A stretch of 64,000 nucleotides of DNA from Maribacter sp. MJ134 (GCF_003970695.1 NZ_CP034570.1:1550001-1614000); one strand, 5' to 3'. Positions 33,607 through 43,502 are shown, numbered from the stretch's first letter. The notes: generated by a model from the letters alone, not told the origin. Program-made: numbers and translations.

Positions 33607-33637
33607 TTATTATTTTAGTTGAAACCTTTGTTGAAAG

Positions 33638-35545
33638 ATGAGTAATTACCATATAAAACACTTAGAAGAATACTATCAAGTATACCGCAAATCGATCAGA
33701 AACCCTGAAGCATTTTGGGAAGAAATAGCCGAGGAACACTTTGTTTGGCGCAAAAGGTGGAACAACGTACTGAGCTGGGATTTCTCCAAACCTGAGGTAA
33801 AGTGGTTCGAAGGCGCACAGTTGAATATTACTGAAAATTGTCTAGACCGGCATTTACCGACGCGAGGCAACAAAACAGCTATACTTTTTGAGCCTAATGA
33901 CCCAAAAGAAGAAGCAGAGCACATCACCTATCATCAATTACACGAACGGGTCTGTAGAATGGCGAACGTACTTTTGGAAAAAGGTATTAAAAAGGGAGAT
34001 CGTGTTTGTATATATCTACCCATGATTCCAGAGCTCGCGGTATCCGTTTTAGCCTGTGCACGCATCGGTGCCATACATTCGGTTGTTTTCGCGGGATTTT
34101 CGGCAAATGCACTGTCTACGCGTATCAATGATTCGGACTGCAAGATGGTCATTACCTCTGATGGATCTTTTAGAGGTGCAAAAACCATCGATTTAAAAGG
34201 AATCGTAGATAAGGCGCTTGAAGATTGCCCAGGTGTAAATAATGTATTGGTAGCAAAAAGAATCAATAGCACTATTGCCATGAAAGAAGGCAGGGATGAA
34301 TGGCTGCAGCCTCTATTGGATGATGCCTACGCCGACCATGTTGCTGAGATAATGAATGCGGAAGACCCTTTGTTCATTCTATATACTTCCGGGTCTACTG
34401 GAAAACCAAAAGGAATGGTGCATACAACCGCAGGTTATATGGTGTATACGGCATATACCTTTAAAAATGTTTTTCAGTACAAAGAACAGGATGTATACTG
34501 GTGTACAGCGGATATAGGCTGGATTACCGGTCACTCCTACATTGTTTACGGACCTCTAGCCAACGGAGCTACAACGGTAATGTTCGAAGGTGTCCCCTCC
34601 TACCCTGATTTTGGAAGGTTTTGGGAAGTAGTCCAAAAACACAAGGTTACCCAGTTTTATACCGCACCGACCGCCATACGGGCACTAGCAAAGGAGAATC
34701 TGGATTTTGTAGAGAAATACGACTTGTCCAGTCTAAAAGTTCTAGGTTCGGTCGGGGAACCTATTAATGAAGAAGCATGGCATTGGTACAATAACAATGT
34801 TGGGAAGAAAAACAGTCCTATTGTAGATACATGGTGGCAAACAGAGACTGGTGGTATCATGATAACACCTATACCCTATGTAACACCAACGACCCCTACC
34901 TATGCCACACTACCCTTTATTGGTATACAACCTGCACTAATGGATGAGCATGCGCAGGAAATCAAAGGCAACCAAGTAGACGGTAGGCTTTGCATTAAAT
35001 TCCCATGGCCTTCCATGGCACGTACGATATGGGGTAATCATGAACGCTACAGAGAAACCTATTTTTCAGCTTATGAAAACATGTATTTCACCGGTGACGG
35101 TGCCCTAAGGGATGCCGTTGGTTATTATCGGATTACAGGGCGCGTAGATGATGTCATCATTGTATCCGGTCATAATCTGGGAACAGCGCCGATAGAAGAT
35201 TCCATCAACGAACACCCGGCTGTGGCGGAATCTGCAATCGTAGGGTTTCCGCATGACGTTAAGGGAAATGCACTTTATGGTTATGTGATTTTAAAGGAAA
35301 TCGGGGAAGATAGAAATAGGGATAACCTTAGGAAAGAAATCAACCAACAAATAACGGAACAAATAGGGCCTATTGCCAAGCTCGATAAAATTCAATTCGT
35401 GCCTGGATTACCTAAGACCCGAAGTGGTAAAATCATGCGCCGTATTCTACGCAAAATAGCCAGTAAGGATACCTCCAACCTAGGAGATACGAGCACACTT
35501 TTAAACCCGGAAGTGGTCAAGGAAATTATGGATAATGCACTTTAA
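33638..35545 (+). CDS. acs: Acetyl-CoA synthetase (AMP-forming)
   Basis: Activates acetate to acetyl-CoA through acetyl-AMP in the cytoplasm. The 635-residue sequence has the AMP-binding motif YTSGSTGKPKGMVHT, DTWWQTETGG, the TGDGALRD hinge region and the C-terminal TRSGKIMRR motif whose Lys598 is the usual acetylation-controlled residue. Length is normal. It follows the symporter by 31 bp, so uptake and activation of acetate are probably co-transcribed. It is convergent with the MFS pump, 28 bp away. Confidence 0.97.
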   Translation: MSNYHIKHLEEYYQVYRKSIRNPEAFWEEIAEEHFVWRKRWNNVLSWDFSKPEVKWFEGAQLNITENCLDRHLPTRGNKTAILFEPNDPKEEAEHITYHQLHERVCRMANVLLEKGIKKGDRVCIYLPMIPELAVSVLACARIGAIHSVVFAGFSANALSTRINDSDCKMVITSDGSFRGAKTIDLKGIVDKALEDCPGVNNVLVAKRINSTIAMKEGRDEWLQPLLDDAYADHVAEIMNAEDPLFILYTSGSTGKPKGMVHTTAGYMVYTAYTFKNVFQYKEQDVYWCTADIGWITGHSYIVYGPLANGATTVMFEGVPSYPDFGRFWEVVQKHKVTQFYTAPTAIRALAKENLDFVEKYDLSSLKVLGSVGEPINEEAWHWYNNNVGKKNSPIVDTWWQTETGGIMITPIPYVTPTTPTYATLPFIGIQPALMDEHAQEIKGNQVDGRLCIKFPWPSMARTIWGNHERYRETYFSAYENMYFTGDGALRDAVGYYRITGRVDDVIIVSGHNLGTAPIEDSINEHPAVAESAIVGFPHDVKGNALYGYVILKEIGEDRNRDNLRKEINQQITEQIGPIAKLDKIQFVPGLPKTRSGKIMRRILRKIASKDTSNLGDTSTLLNPEVVKEIMDNAL

Positions 35546-35573
35546 AAGTTTAACGAATCATGGGTGCTAAGCA

Positions 35574-36788
35574 TTAGTTTGCAGGTGGTATATGTTGTTT
35601 ACGATTAGCAAAAACAATGAATATCAAAAGTGCCAATAATCCACAGCTACCAAGTCCAACAAAAAGTGGCCATACCGTATCTTGTACAAAACTACCAACA
35701 TATAAGGAAATTGGTATGGACAGGATGGTGGATATAAATCCGGTTATCGCTGCGCCTATTCCGGCAATATGTCCAATAGGCTCCATTGCAATGGACCTTA
35801 GGTTGCCCCACACAAATCCGAGACAGAAAAACAAAAAAGAAAGAAACAGCACCAAAATACCGATACTAGGGTTGGCTTTACCCCAAAAGACCAGCACATA
35901 ACTTAGTGCAATAAAGGTAAAACCGGACAATGCGAACAAAGCCAACTTTCTCATTCCAAATCGAAGCACTAAGGTGCCGTTTAAAAATGTAGATAGACCA
36001 ATCGCAATCGCGAGGCCCGCGAATATATAAGGGAAGGATTCCTTCAACTGATATTGATCTTCAAATACATGTTGTGCCGAGCTTAAATAAACAAGAAAGG
36101 AACCCGTAATCAACCCCGAAATTATGGTGCAGGACACGGTTTCCTTGTGCTTAAAAATCTCCTTGGTGCCTACTAAAAAAATAGCTCCGGTAAAAGGAAC
36201 CTTGTATTCCGGCTTTAGCGTCTCCGACTGTCTTTTCCAAAACCAAATCCCGATTAAAAGTGCAAAAAATAATTGCATGTAGAATATGGCCTCCCAACCC
36301 ATACTGTCCAGTATCAATTTGCCAATAGCTGGGGCAACGACCGGAATTAAAATAAAAAAAGCCGTAACAAAAGACATGATGCGAGCCATGTAATCACCGC
36401 TGTAAGTATCCCTGATGATGGAAATACTAATGGTTCTAGGTGCGGAAAGGCCAATGCCCTGCAAAATACGTCCTACAACCATCCACTCTAAAGAAGGTGC
36501 CAAGACACATAGCATACTTGCCAAGGCAAATAAGACAAAACCAAAATAGACCACTGGCTTTCTACCATAACTATCAGATAAAGGACCGAAAAACAATTGA
36601 CCAACACCAAGGCCCAGAAAAATCATGATAATAAGTAACTGATTGTCGGTAGGGTCTAAGCTATTGATAGAAACCCCAATCTCTGCAATAGCCGGTAATA
36701 GCGCATCTATAGCGAGTGCTACAATAGACATCAAAGAAGCCATTAAAGCTATAAATTCAAAATTTGGTCTCACCTGTTCTTTTTGCAT
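35574..36788 (-). CDS. Bcr/CflA family MFS drug efflux transporter
   Basis: A 404-residue inner-membrane protein with about 12 spans. The Bcr/CflA pattern is visible: an acidic loop after TM1 (SINSLDPTDNQLLIIMIFLGLGVGQ), then FFGPLSDSYGRKPVVYFG and RILQGIGLSAPRTISISIIRD. Family members export bicyclomycin, chloramphenicol and sulfonamides in proteobacteria; the substrate here is unknown. Single-gene transcript with its own near-leaderless promoter. Confidence 0.9.
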   Translation of the reverse strand: MQKEQVRPNFEFIALMASLMSIVALAIDALLPAIAEIGVSINSLDPTDNQLLIIMIFLGLGVGQLFFGPLSDSYGRKPVVYFGFVLFALASMLCVLAPSLEWMVVGRILQGIGLSAPRTISISIIRDTYSGDYMARIMSFVTAFFILIPVVAPAIGKLILDSMGWEAIFYMQLFFALLIGIWFWKRQSETLKPEYKVPFTGAIFLVGTKEIFKHKETVSCTIISGLITGSFLVYLSSAQHVFEDQYQLKESFPYIFAGLAIAIGLSTFLNGTLVLRFGMRKLALFALSGFTFIALSYVLVFWGKANPSIGILVLFLSFLFFCLGFVWGNLRSIAMEPIGHIAGIGAAITGFISTILSIPISLYVGSFVQDTVWPLFVGLGSCGLLALLIFIVFANRKQHIPPAN

Positions 36789-36792
36789 TGGG

Positions 36793-36800
36793 CAAAAGTA
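36793..36800 (-). promoter_or_regulatory. -7 box of the Bcr/CflA gene, nearly leaderless
   Basis: On the minus strand TACTTTTG matches TAnnTTTG and ends just 4 nt before the ATG at 36788, predicting a transcript with almost no 5' leader. Confidence 0.5.
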
Positions 36801-36870
36801 ATTCTAAACCCTTGAAAGGAGTTATAAAAGTTCATTTTTAAGTTTAGTAGAAAATTGTAGCGTTAATCTG

Positions 36871-36878
36871 TATTTTTG
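36871..36878 (+). promoter_or_regulatory. -7 promoter box for udk
   Basis: TATTTTTG matches TAnnTTTG, 16 nt before the udk ATG. A TTG at 36855-36857 is closer than the usual spacing, so the upstream element is uncertain. Confidence 0.5.
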
Positions 36879-36894
36879 TTCAAAATAATGTTGG

Positions 36895-37509
36895 ATGCTA
36901 ATTATAGGAATTGCAGGTGGCACGGGTTGCGGAAAGACTACTGTGGTAAATCAAATCATCAACGAACTTCCCAATGAGGAAGTCGGTGTTATTTCTCAGG
37001 ATTCCTATTATAACGACCTCTCTCACCTGAGCCTCGAGGATAGAAGAAAAACCAATTTCGACCATCCAAATTCTATTGACTTTGCTTTATTAACAGAACA
37101 TCTGAAAAAACTGAAATCGGGAGAATCCATTGAGCAGCCGGTTTATTCTTTTTTGGAATGTAATAGAACAAACAAAACGATTCCCACCCATCCTAGAAAG
37201 GTTATGATCGTAGAAGGCATTCTGATCATGACCAATCCAGAGATTAGAAATATGTTCGACATAAAGATTTTTGTTCATGCAGATACGGACGAGCGTTTAA
37301 TACGAAGATTGAAGCGAGACGTGAACGAACGTGGTTGGAACCTGGACGAAACCTTGGAAAAATACCAGACCGTAATCAAACCCATGCACGATCAATTCAT
37401 TGAGCCTACAAAAGAATACGCTGATATCATTATTCCTAACAACAAATACAATACCGTCGCCGTTGAAATCGTGCGCAGTATCATTAACGAAAAACTAGCA
37501 GAGAACTAA
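36895..37509 (+). CDS. udk: Uridine kinase
   Basis: Phosphorylates uridine and cytidine in pyrimidine salvage. The 204-residue protein has the P-loop GGTGCGKT at 8-15, SQDSYYNDLSHLS, FDHPNSIDFALL and RLKRDVNERGWNLDETLEKY, all diagnostic of uridine kinases. The start at 36895 puts the P-loop at the usual position; an ATG at 36888 is in another frame. It overlaps the next gene by one base (TAATG). Confidence 0.95.
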   Translation: MLIIGIAGGTGCGKTTVVNQIINELPNEEVGVISQDSYYNDLSHLSLEDRRKTNFDHPNSIDFALLTEHLKKLKSGESIEQPVYSFLECNRTNKTIPTHPRKVMIVEGILIMTNPEIRNMFDIKIFVHADTDERLIRRLKRDVNERGWNLDETLEKYQTVIKPMHDQFIEPTKEYADIIIPNNKYNTVAVEIVRSIINEKLAEN

Positions 37510-37844
37510 TGGGTTTGAAAGAACTTAAAGAGAAAAAATGGTTCAAGGTACTTACCAATATGTATGTATTGGTGCTTACCGCCTTTGTTATTTGGATGGT
37601 GTTTTTTGACACCAATTCCCTGCTCATTCATCTAGAACTAAGAAAAGAGATTAAAAAACTGGAGAAGACACAGGACTTCTTAAAAAAAGAGATCAGTAAA
37701 GACAAAAAAATCATTGAAAAGCTATCGGACGAACAAGAACTCATGAAATTCGCAAGAGAGGAATATTATCTTAAAAAGAAGAACGAGGAAATTTACCTTA
37801 TTGAATATCAAGATAGCTTAAAAGCTTCCAAAGAGAACCAATAG
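37509..37844 (+). CDS. FtsB/DivIC-family septum formation protein
   Basis: A 111-residue bitopic membrane protein: a short cytoplasmic N-terminus, one span at about 14-33 (YVLVLTAFVIWMVFFD), then a periplasmic coiled coil (ELRKEIKKLEKTQDFLKKEI) and a C-terminal AREEYYLKKKNEEIYLIEY segment typical of DivIC/FtsB. It would work in the divisome with FtsL and FtsQ. Coupled to udk by the TAATG overlap. Followed by 165 bp without a gene before parA. Confidence 0.9.
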   Translation: MGLKELKEKKWFKVLTNMYVLVLTAFVIWMVFFDTNSLLIHLELRKEIKKLEKTQDFLKKEISKDKKIIEKLSDEQELMKFAREEYYLKKKNEEIYLIEYQDSLKASKENQ

Positions 37845-38009
37845 TCCTACTTTCAGCTTTGAAAAGACCACTTTTAACACTAAGTAGCTAAGAGCTAAAC
37901 GTTTAACATCGTTTTTGGAAAAACACATCGGTTATTCACCTAGTGTTAACAAAATCCTTTCCCATACCCCGTAAATAATCGTATTTTTACAACCTAACTT
38001 ACTATTAAC

Positions 38010-38783
38010 ATGAGCAAGATTATTGCTATTGCCAATCAAAAGGGTGGCGTAGGTAAAACTACTACCACCGTTAACTTAGCTGCCTCGCTAGGTGTGTTAG
38101 AGCAAAAGGTATTGTTAATCGATGCAGACCCCCAAGCTAACGCCACTTCTGGCTTAGGTATAGACGTGGATGGTGTCGAATTAGGCACGTATCAACTATT
38201 GGAACATACCAAAACGGCCAAGGAAACCATCATACAGACGACTTCTCCAAACGTAGATTTGATACCAGCGCACATAGATTTAGTGGCCATCGAGATTGAG
38301 TTGGTGGATAAAGAGGAGCGGGAATACATGATGAAGAAGGCTATTGTAGACCTCAAAGAAGATTATGATTATATTCTAATAGATTGTGCACCTTCCCTAG
38401 GATTATTAACATTGAACGCGCTGACGGCTGCAGACTCGGTAATCATACCGATACAGTGCGAATATTTTGCGCTAGAAGGTCTTGGTAAATTATTAAATAC
38501 CATTAAAAGCATACAACGCTTACACAATCCTGAATTGGATATTGAAGGCATGTTATTAACGATGTACGATTCAAGGCTACGCCTATCGAATCAGGTAGTA
38601 GAGGAAGTTCGCAAGCATTTTGGCGATATGGTTTTTGACACCATCATACAACGAAATGTGCGGTTGAGCGAAGCACCGAGTTATGGGGAAAGTATTATAA
38701 AATATGACGCTTCTAGTAAAGGAGCAACAAATTACCTTAACATGGCCAATGAGGTAATAAAGAAAAATAAGGAGACAGTTTAA
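38010..38783 (+). CDS. parA: ParA/Soj chromosome-partitioning ATPase
   Basis: A 257-residue deviant Walker ATPase with KGGVGKTT at residues 11-18 (signature Lys11, catalytic Lys16), LIDADPQANATSGLG and LIDCAPSLGLLTLNAL. Its length and lack of an N-terminal HTH mark the small chromosomal type. It binds DNA non-specifically and segregates origins with ParB. The parB gene starts directly after its stop codon. A TATTTTTA near 37983-37990 resembles the -7 box but lacks the final G. Confidence 0.97.
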   Translation: MSKIIAIANQKGGVGKTTTTVNLAASLGVLEQKVLLIDADPQANATSGLGIDVDGVELGTYQLLEHTKTAKETIIQTTSPNVDLIPAHIDLVAIEIELVDKEEREYMMKKAIVDLKEDYDYILIDCAPSLGLLTLNALTAADSVIIPIQCEYFALEGLGKLLNTIKSIQRLHNPELDIEGMLLTMYDSRLRLSNQVVEEVRKHFGDMVFDTIIQRNVRLSEAPSYGESIIKYDASSKGATNYLNMANEVIKKNKETV

Positions 38784-39689
38784 ATGGCAAAAGCTACTAA
38801 AAAACAAGCATTAGGAAGAGGACTCTCGGCCTTATTGAAAGATCCGGAAAATGATATTCAATCCGCTACGGATAAGAATGCGGACAAGGTAGTGGGGAAT
38901 ATCATTGAATTGGATTTAGCCCTAATTGAAGTGAATCCGTTTCAACCCCGTTCAAATTTTAACGAAGAAAATTTGCAGGAGCTGGCAACTTCTATTCGGG
39001 AACTAGGCGTTATTCAGCCTATAACGGTTAGGAAATTAAGTTTCAACAAATACCAATTGGTCTCTGGAGAACGAAGATTTAGGGCTTCTAAATTGTTGGG
39101 TCTAGAAACTATCCCAGCATATATCAGAATTGCCAATGATCAGGAATCTTTGGAAATGGCCTTGGTAGAAAATATTCAACGCCAAGACTTAGACCCTATA
39201 GAAATTGCACTTTCATACCAGAGGTTGATAGACGAAATAAGTTTAACCCAAGAAAAACTTAGTGAACGCGTCGGAAAAAAGAGATCTACCATTGCCAATT
39301 ATCTGAGGCTTCTAAAACTAGACCCCATCATACAAACAGGTATGAGAGATGGATTCTTAAGTATGGGTCATGGACGAGCACTTGTAAATATTGATACGAC
39401 CCAAGATCAAATAGCACTGTACGAAAAAATAGTAGGTCAAAATCTGTCCGTAAGGGATACGGAAAATGCCGTAAAGCGTTTCAAAGCTGATAAAGAAGAA
39501 GGGAAGGCCGTACCAGCGGTAGAAAAAACGACACCCAGTTATGTGCACAAGGGGATGAAGGAATTGGCAGCACATTTGGCCGTTCCTGTAGATATTAATA
39601 CTTCTGGAAATTCCAAAGGAAAAATAACCATACCTTTTAGATCTAAAGAAGAATTTGAAAGATTAATAAATATTATTACGGGTGAATAG
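38784..39689 (+). CDS. parB: ParB/Spo0J centromere-binding CTPase
   Basis: A 301-residue ParB with the start KKQALGRGLSALL, the CTP-binding GERRFR motif at 95-100, the ENIQRQDLDPIEIA motif, a central HTH (LTQEKLSERVGKKRSTIANYLRLL) and a C-terminal dimerisation region. It abuts parA and overlaps the next gene by 8 bp. I noticed no parS-like CACGTG palindrome in the window. Confidence 0.97.
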   Translation: MAKATKKQALGRGLSALLKDPENDIQSATDKNADKVVGNIIELDLALIEVNPFQPRSNFNEENLQELATSIRELGVIQPITVRKLSFNKYQLVSGERRFRASKLLGLETIPAYIRIANDQESLEMALVENIQRQDLDPIEIALSYQRLIDEISLTQEKLSERVGKKRSTIANYLRLLKLDPIIQTGMRDGFLSMGHGRALVNIDTTQDQIALYEKIVGQNLSVRDTENAVKRFKADKEEGKAVPAVEKTTPSYVHKGMKELAAHLAVPVDINTSGNSKGKITIPFRSKEEFERLINIITGE

Positions 39690-40335
39690 GCTCTTAATAA
39701 CCATACTCATTTTCTGTACTTTCGCTCAATTGATTTTTTCTCAGGAGGGCAATGAAACAGAAATTCCATCTGAATCAGACAGTTTAAAAACCAATCTTAG
39801 ACAAAGTGGAGTCATTATGCAAGACTCCTTATTCGAAAAGAAAAAGGTAATAAATCCGTTAGCGCCCAGTAAGGCGGCCTTCTATTCTGCCGCTATTCCA
39901 GGACTCGGTCAAATTTATAACAAAAGATATTGGAAAGTCCCTATCGTTTGGGGTGCTATCGGTGGTAGTGTTTATGCATACACTTGGAACAATAATAACT
40001 ACAGGCGATTCAGAACCGCATTTATAAGGAGAAAGGCCGGATTCACCGATGATGAATTTTTTGACCTCAATGGAGATAACCTTGCCACGGACCCTCCCGA
40101 TTTAGATGATGGGGATCTGGAAAATCAGCAGGAGCGCTTTCAAGAAGATCGTGACCTTTGGTTGGTTGTTTCCATTGCGCTATACGCTTTGAACATTGTC
40201 GACGCCAATGTAGATGCCCATTTAAAACAGTTTAATATAGATGATAATTTAAGCTTTGATTTTGAACCGTATTTAGACTTGAACCCAATTACGAATAACC
40301 CTAATTACGGTATGGCACTAACCATTAAATTTTAA
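39682..40335 (+). CDS. DUF5683 membrane protein
   Basis: A 217-residue exported protein with a signal peptide at about 1-20 (MNRLLITILIFCTFAQLIFS). The DUF5683 core PSKAAFYSAAIPGLGQIYNKRYWKVPIVWG is followed by two probable membrane segments, one of them within LWLVVSIALYALNIVDANVDA. Function unknown; the gene has a conserved place between parB and dapB in Flavobacteriia, from memory. It overlaps parB by 8 bp and ends 2 bp before dapB. Confidence 0.85.
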   Translation: MNRLLITILIFCTFAQLIFSQEGNETEIPSESDSLKTNLRQSGVIMQDSLFEKKKVINPLAPSKAAFYSAAIPGLGQIYNKRYWKVPIVWGAIGGSVYAYTWNNNNYRRFRTAFIRRKAGFTDDEFFDLNGDNLATDPPDLDDGDLENQQERFQEDRDLWLVVSIALYALNIVDANVDAHLKQFNIDDNLSFDFEPYLDLNPITNNPNYGMALTIKF

Positions 40336-40337
40336 GG

Positions 40338-41039
40338 ATGAAGATTGCGCTTTTCGGTTACGGGAAAATGGGGCAGATGATAGAGCGGGTAGCACTCGGC
40401 AGAAATCATGAAATCACTGCTAAGATTGATATAGATACAACAGAGATCGATTTTTCCAATATAGACGTGGCTATTGATTTTAGCATGCCCGGAGCAGCGT
40501 TCGGAAACATTACTAAATGTATTCAGAATAATGTTCCCATTATATCCGGTACCACCGGTTGGTTAGACGATTATGACAAAGCAGTACGTCTTTGTAAAGA
40601 AAAAAAGGGTGCGTTTATATATGCTTCTAACTTTAGTTTGGGAGTAAACCTGTTTTTTGAACTCAACGCCAAACTTGCAAGGATGATGCATCCACAAAAG
40701 CAGTACAACGTAAGTTTAGAAGAAATACACCACACCCAAAAATTAGATGCGCCTAGCGGAACAGCCATCACACTAGCAGAAGGTATCCTAGAGAATTCTG
40801 ATTATAATGGATGGAAATTAGATACCGAAGAACCCGATTATATTCCTATACGATCAAAACGTATCGGAGACACCCCAGGAACCCACACTACGCAATATCA
40901 AAGTAAGGTAGATAGTATAGAGATAAAGCATACGGCCCATAATAGAGAAGGTTTTGCCGAAGGAGCAGTCATTGCGGCTGAATGGATTATTGGGAAAACC
41001 GGAATCTTCACTATGCGAGATGTGTTAAACCTTGGTTAA
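40338..41039 (+). CDS. dapB: 4-hydroxy-tetrahydrodipicolinate reductase
   Basis: Makes tetrahydrodipicolinate in the lysine/diaminopimelate pathway, so it supplies the peptidoglycan cross-link residue. The 233-residue protein has the NAD(P) motif GYGKMGQMI near the N-terminus, ISGTTGW and EIHHTQKLDAPSGTA, with the His and Lys of the active site. Shorter than E. coli DapB (273), as usual for Bacteroidota. Last gene of the parAB-DUF5683-dapB unit. Confidence 0.95.
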   Translation: MKIALFGYGKMGQMIERVALGRNHEITAKIDIDTTEIDFSNIDVAIDFSMPGAAFGNITKCIQNNVPIISGTTGWLDDYDKAVRLCKEKKGAFIYASNFSLGVNLFFELNAKLARMMHPQKQYNVSLEEIHHTQKLDAPSGTAITLAEGILENSDYNGWKLDTEEPDYIPIRSKRIGDTPGTHTTQYQSKVDSIEIKHTAHNREGFAEGAVIAAEWIIGKTGIFTMRDVLNLG

Positions 41040-41147
41040 AAAAAGTAACTATTTTTACATTATAAGACCTATGCGCCAATAACGTTTTCGATATTTTGAC
41101 GAAATTTTCCAAAGCGTTTAGCAGCCAAAAACTATAAAAAGATATTT

Positions 41148-42866
41148 ATGAACGGTACCCAATGGATTATTTTTATTCTGATTGTCCAGGTCATCCATTT
41201 TTTAGGAACATGGAAATTATATGTAAAGGCAGGTAGAAAAGCTTGGGAGGCAGCTATTCCCGTCTACAACGCCATTGTCTTAATGCAAATTATAAACAGG
41301 CCCAAATGGTGGGTCATATTATTGTTCATTCCCATCATTAACCTTCTTATGTTTCCTGTAATCTGGGTAGAAACCATTCGCAGCTATGGAAGAAACAGTC
41401 TGTTGGAGTCTTGGCTAGTAGTGTTCACCTTAGGTTTTTACATCTACTATGTAAACTATGCCCTAGATGTAAAATATATTGAAAATAGGAGCTTACAACC
41501 TAAAACAGCTTTAGGAGAATGGGTAAGCTCTATTGTTTTTGCGGTTGTTGCAGCAACACTGGTACACACCTATTTTATTCAACCCTACGTCATCCCAACA
41601 GGTTCCTTGGAACGAACGCTAAGAATAGGTGATTTTCTATTTGTGAGCAAGTTTCATTACGGCGCTAGAACCCCGATGACCACGATTGCTGCGCCAATGG
41701 TCCATGACACCCTGCCTGTGGTTGGAGTTAAATCCTATCTGAACAAGCCGCAACTCCCCTATTTTAGACTACCCGGATTTACAAAGGTAGACCGGAATGA
41801 TATTGTAGTTTTTAGTTGGCCTGCGGATACCGTTCGCATATTCTTCAAAAAGGAAAAAGGGGTCAAAAAACCAATAGATAAAAAGTCCAATTATGTAAAA
41901 CGATGCGTAGGTCTGCCCGGTGATTCCCTAGAAGTACGTGACGGTTTTGTTTTTGTAAATGGAAAACAGTTAGACCTCCCCGGAAGTGCAAAAACTCAAT
42001 ACGACTACATGATTTACAGCTCTAAAGGAGTATCCTCTAGACTACTGGATAGGTTAGGCGTTACAGAATTCACTAGAAGATACCTGTCCAATCCGCTGAA
42101 CCAAGAACAGGCTCAGGCCGTAAATCAGTATTTATTGGGCTATAACCAGGCGGAAAACGGTCAATTAGAACTGTATACGAAAGGCGGGGGTATTCCTGCA
42201 AATACCATTAAAAAATATGGTCTTGCGTTAAGAGAAGTTACCGATAGGCAAAGACAAGCTACCTTAACCGCTGAGATGGTAGATGCTTTACGTAAGGAGA
42301 CAACCATAGACTCTGTAGTGCAACAAATAAGTCCAAAGGGTAAGAGAGGCGTGAATCTGTTTCCTCAAAGTCCGGACTATCCATGGAACTACAGTCAAAT
42401 GGGCAAATTATATATTCCACAAAAGGGCGCTACGGTGGCCCTGAACCTTAAAGTCCTTCCCCTCTATAAAAAAATTATAAGGGATTATGAAAAAAATGAA
42501 ATCAGTGTTTCCGGAAACCAAATAAGCCTTAACGGAAAGGTAGTGGACTCTTATACCTTTAAACAGGATTACTATTGGATGATGGGGGATAATCGTGACC
42601 ATTCAGAAGATAGCAGGGCTTGGGGCTATGTGCCAGAGAATCATATCGTAGGCACCCCTATTTTCCTATGGATGAGTTTTGATAATTTTGTAGATAGTAA
42701 AGGTAACCCTAACGGTCCTTTAGAATGGAAACCAAGATGGGACCGGATTTTCACGACCGTAAATGGCGAGGGTCAGTCACAGTCTTATCTTAAGTATTTT
42801 CTAATATTATTAGCGGCTTATTTCGTCGGTAATTGGTTCTGGAAAAGAAAAAAATCGGGAAAGTAG
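41148..42866 (+). CDS. lepB: Signal peptidase I, extended Bacteroidota form
   Basis: Cleaves signal peptides of exported proteins at the inner membrane. The N-terminal 110 residues form a DUF5684-like membrane domain with several spans. The catalytic part has Ser153 in PTGSLERTL, Lys251 in YVKRCVGLPGD and, after a long insertion, MMGDNRDHSEDSRAWGYVP near residue 475. At 572 residues it is much longer than E. coli LepB (324) because of this insertion between the Lys block and the GDNRxxSxDSR box. A final span lies at about 540-565. wbqC follows after 6 bp. Confidence 0.94.
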   Translation: MNGTQWIIFILIVQVIHFLGTWKLYVKAGRKAWEAAIPVYNAIVLMQIINRPKWWVILLFIPIINLLMFPVIWVETIRSYGRNSLLESWLVVFTLGFYIYYVNYALDVKYIENRSLQPKTALGEWVSSIVFAVVAATLVHTYFIQPYVIPTGSLERTLRIGDFLFVSKFHYGARTPMTTIAAPMVHDTLPVVGVKSYLNKPQLPYFRLPGFTKVDRNDIVVFSWPADTVRIFFKKEKGVKKPIDKKSNYVKRCVGLPGDSLEVRDGFVFVNGKQLDLPGSAKTQYDYMIYSSKGVSSRLLDRLGVTEFTRRYLSNPLNQEQAQAVNQYLLGYNQAENGQLELYTKGGGIPANTIKKYGLALREVTDRQRQATLTAEMVDALRKETTIDSVVQQISPKGKRGVNLFPQSPDYPWNYSQMGKLYIPQKGATVALNLKVLPLYKKIIRDYEKNEISVSGNQISLNGKVVDSYTFKQDYYWMMGDNRDHSEDSRAWGYVPENHIVGTPIFLWMSFDNFVDSKGNPNGPLEWKPRWDRIFTTVNGEGQSQSYLKYFLILLAAYFVGNWFWKRKKSGK

Positions 42867-42872
42867 ATTTTT

Positions 42873-43502
42873 ATGAAACTACTTCATCCAACGTATTTTC
42901 CGAACATTGCCTCTTTCAGTGTTTTACTATCGGATGACATTACTTGGGAAGCTTTTGACAACTATCAAAAACAAACCTTTAGAAACAGGGCTCATATTTG
43001 CACGGATAGAGGCTTACATGTACTAAGCATACCCATTGCTCATACAAAAGACGATAGTGGCAGACAAAGCTACCAAAACGTGAAAGTGGACAATACCTAT
43101 CCTTGGCAACGCCAACATTGGAGAACTTTAGAAACGGCCTACAGAACCTCTCCATTTTTTGAGTACTATGAAGATGACATAAGACCGCTTTATGAGACGA
43201 ATCAAGAGTTCCTTATGGATTTTAACCTAAAGACCATAGCAACCGTATGCCAGTGTTTACAGATTGAGATTTCTGCTCATAGAACAAAGGAGTACATTGG
43301 TGAACCTAAGGATATGTTTGATTTTAGATTTTTGGCCAACGCCAAAAAAGTGTTGGATTTTGAGACTCCAGAGTATGTTCAAGTCTTTGGGGATAGACAT
43401 GGCTTCATTCCTAATTTGAGTATTTTGGACCTCTTATTCAACCTAGGACCAGAATCAATCGCTTACTTAAAAAATTTGGTTTTGAAACCCTCCCATGCTT
43501 AG
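42873..43502 (+). CDS. WbqC family protein
   Basis: A 209-residue cytoplasmic protein with WbqC-like features (HPTYFPNIASFSVLL at the start, FRNRAHICTDRGLHVLSIPI, and TYPWQRQHWRTLETAYRTSPFF across residues 74-95). WbqC proteins occur in surface-polysaccharide loci, but the biochemical role is not settled. It lies 6 bp after lepB and overlaps the next gene by 8 bp. Confidence 0.86.
   Translation: MKLLHPTYFPNIASFSVLLSDDITWEAFDNYQKQTFRNRAHICTDRGLHVLSIPIAHTKDDSGRQSYQNVKVDNTYPWQRQHWRTLETAYRTSPFFEYYEDDIRPLYETNQEFLMDFNLKTIATVCQCLQIEISAHRTKEYIGEPKDMFDFRFLANAKKVLDFETPEYVQVFGDRHGFIPNLSILDLLFNLGPESIAYLKNLVLKPSHA

Noticed and set aside
38010-39689. parAB and recF as evidence for a nearby replication origin or parS sites
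   Set aside because: No dnaA, dnaN, DnaA-box cluster or CACGTG-centred parS palindrome was noticed; the gene order looks like ordinary flavobacterial synteny.
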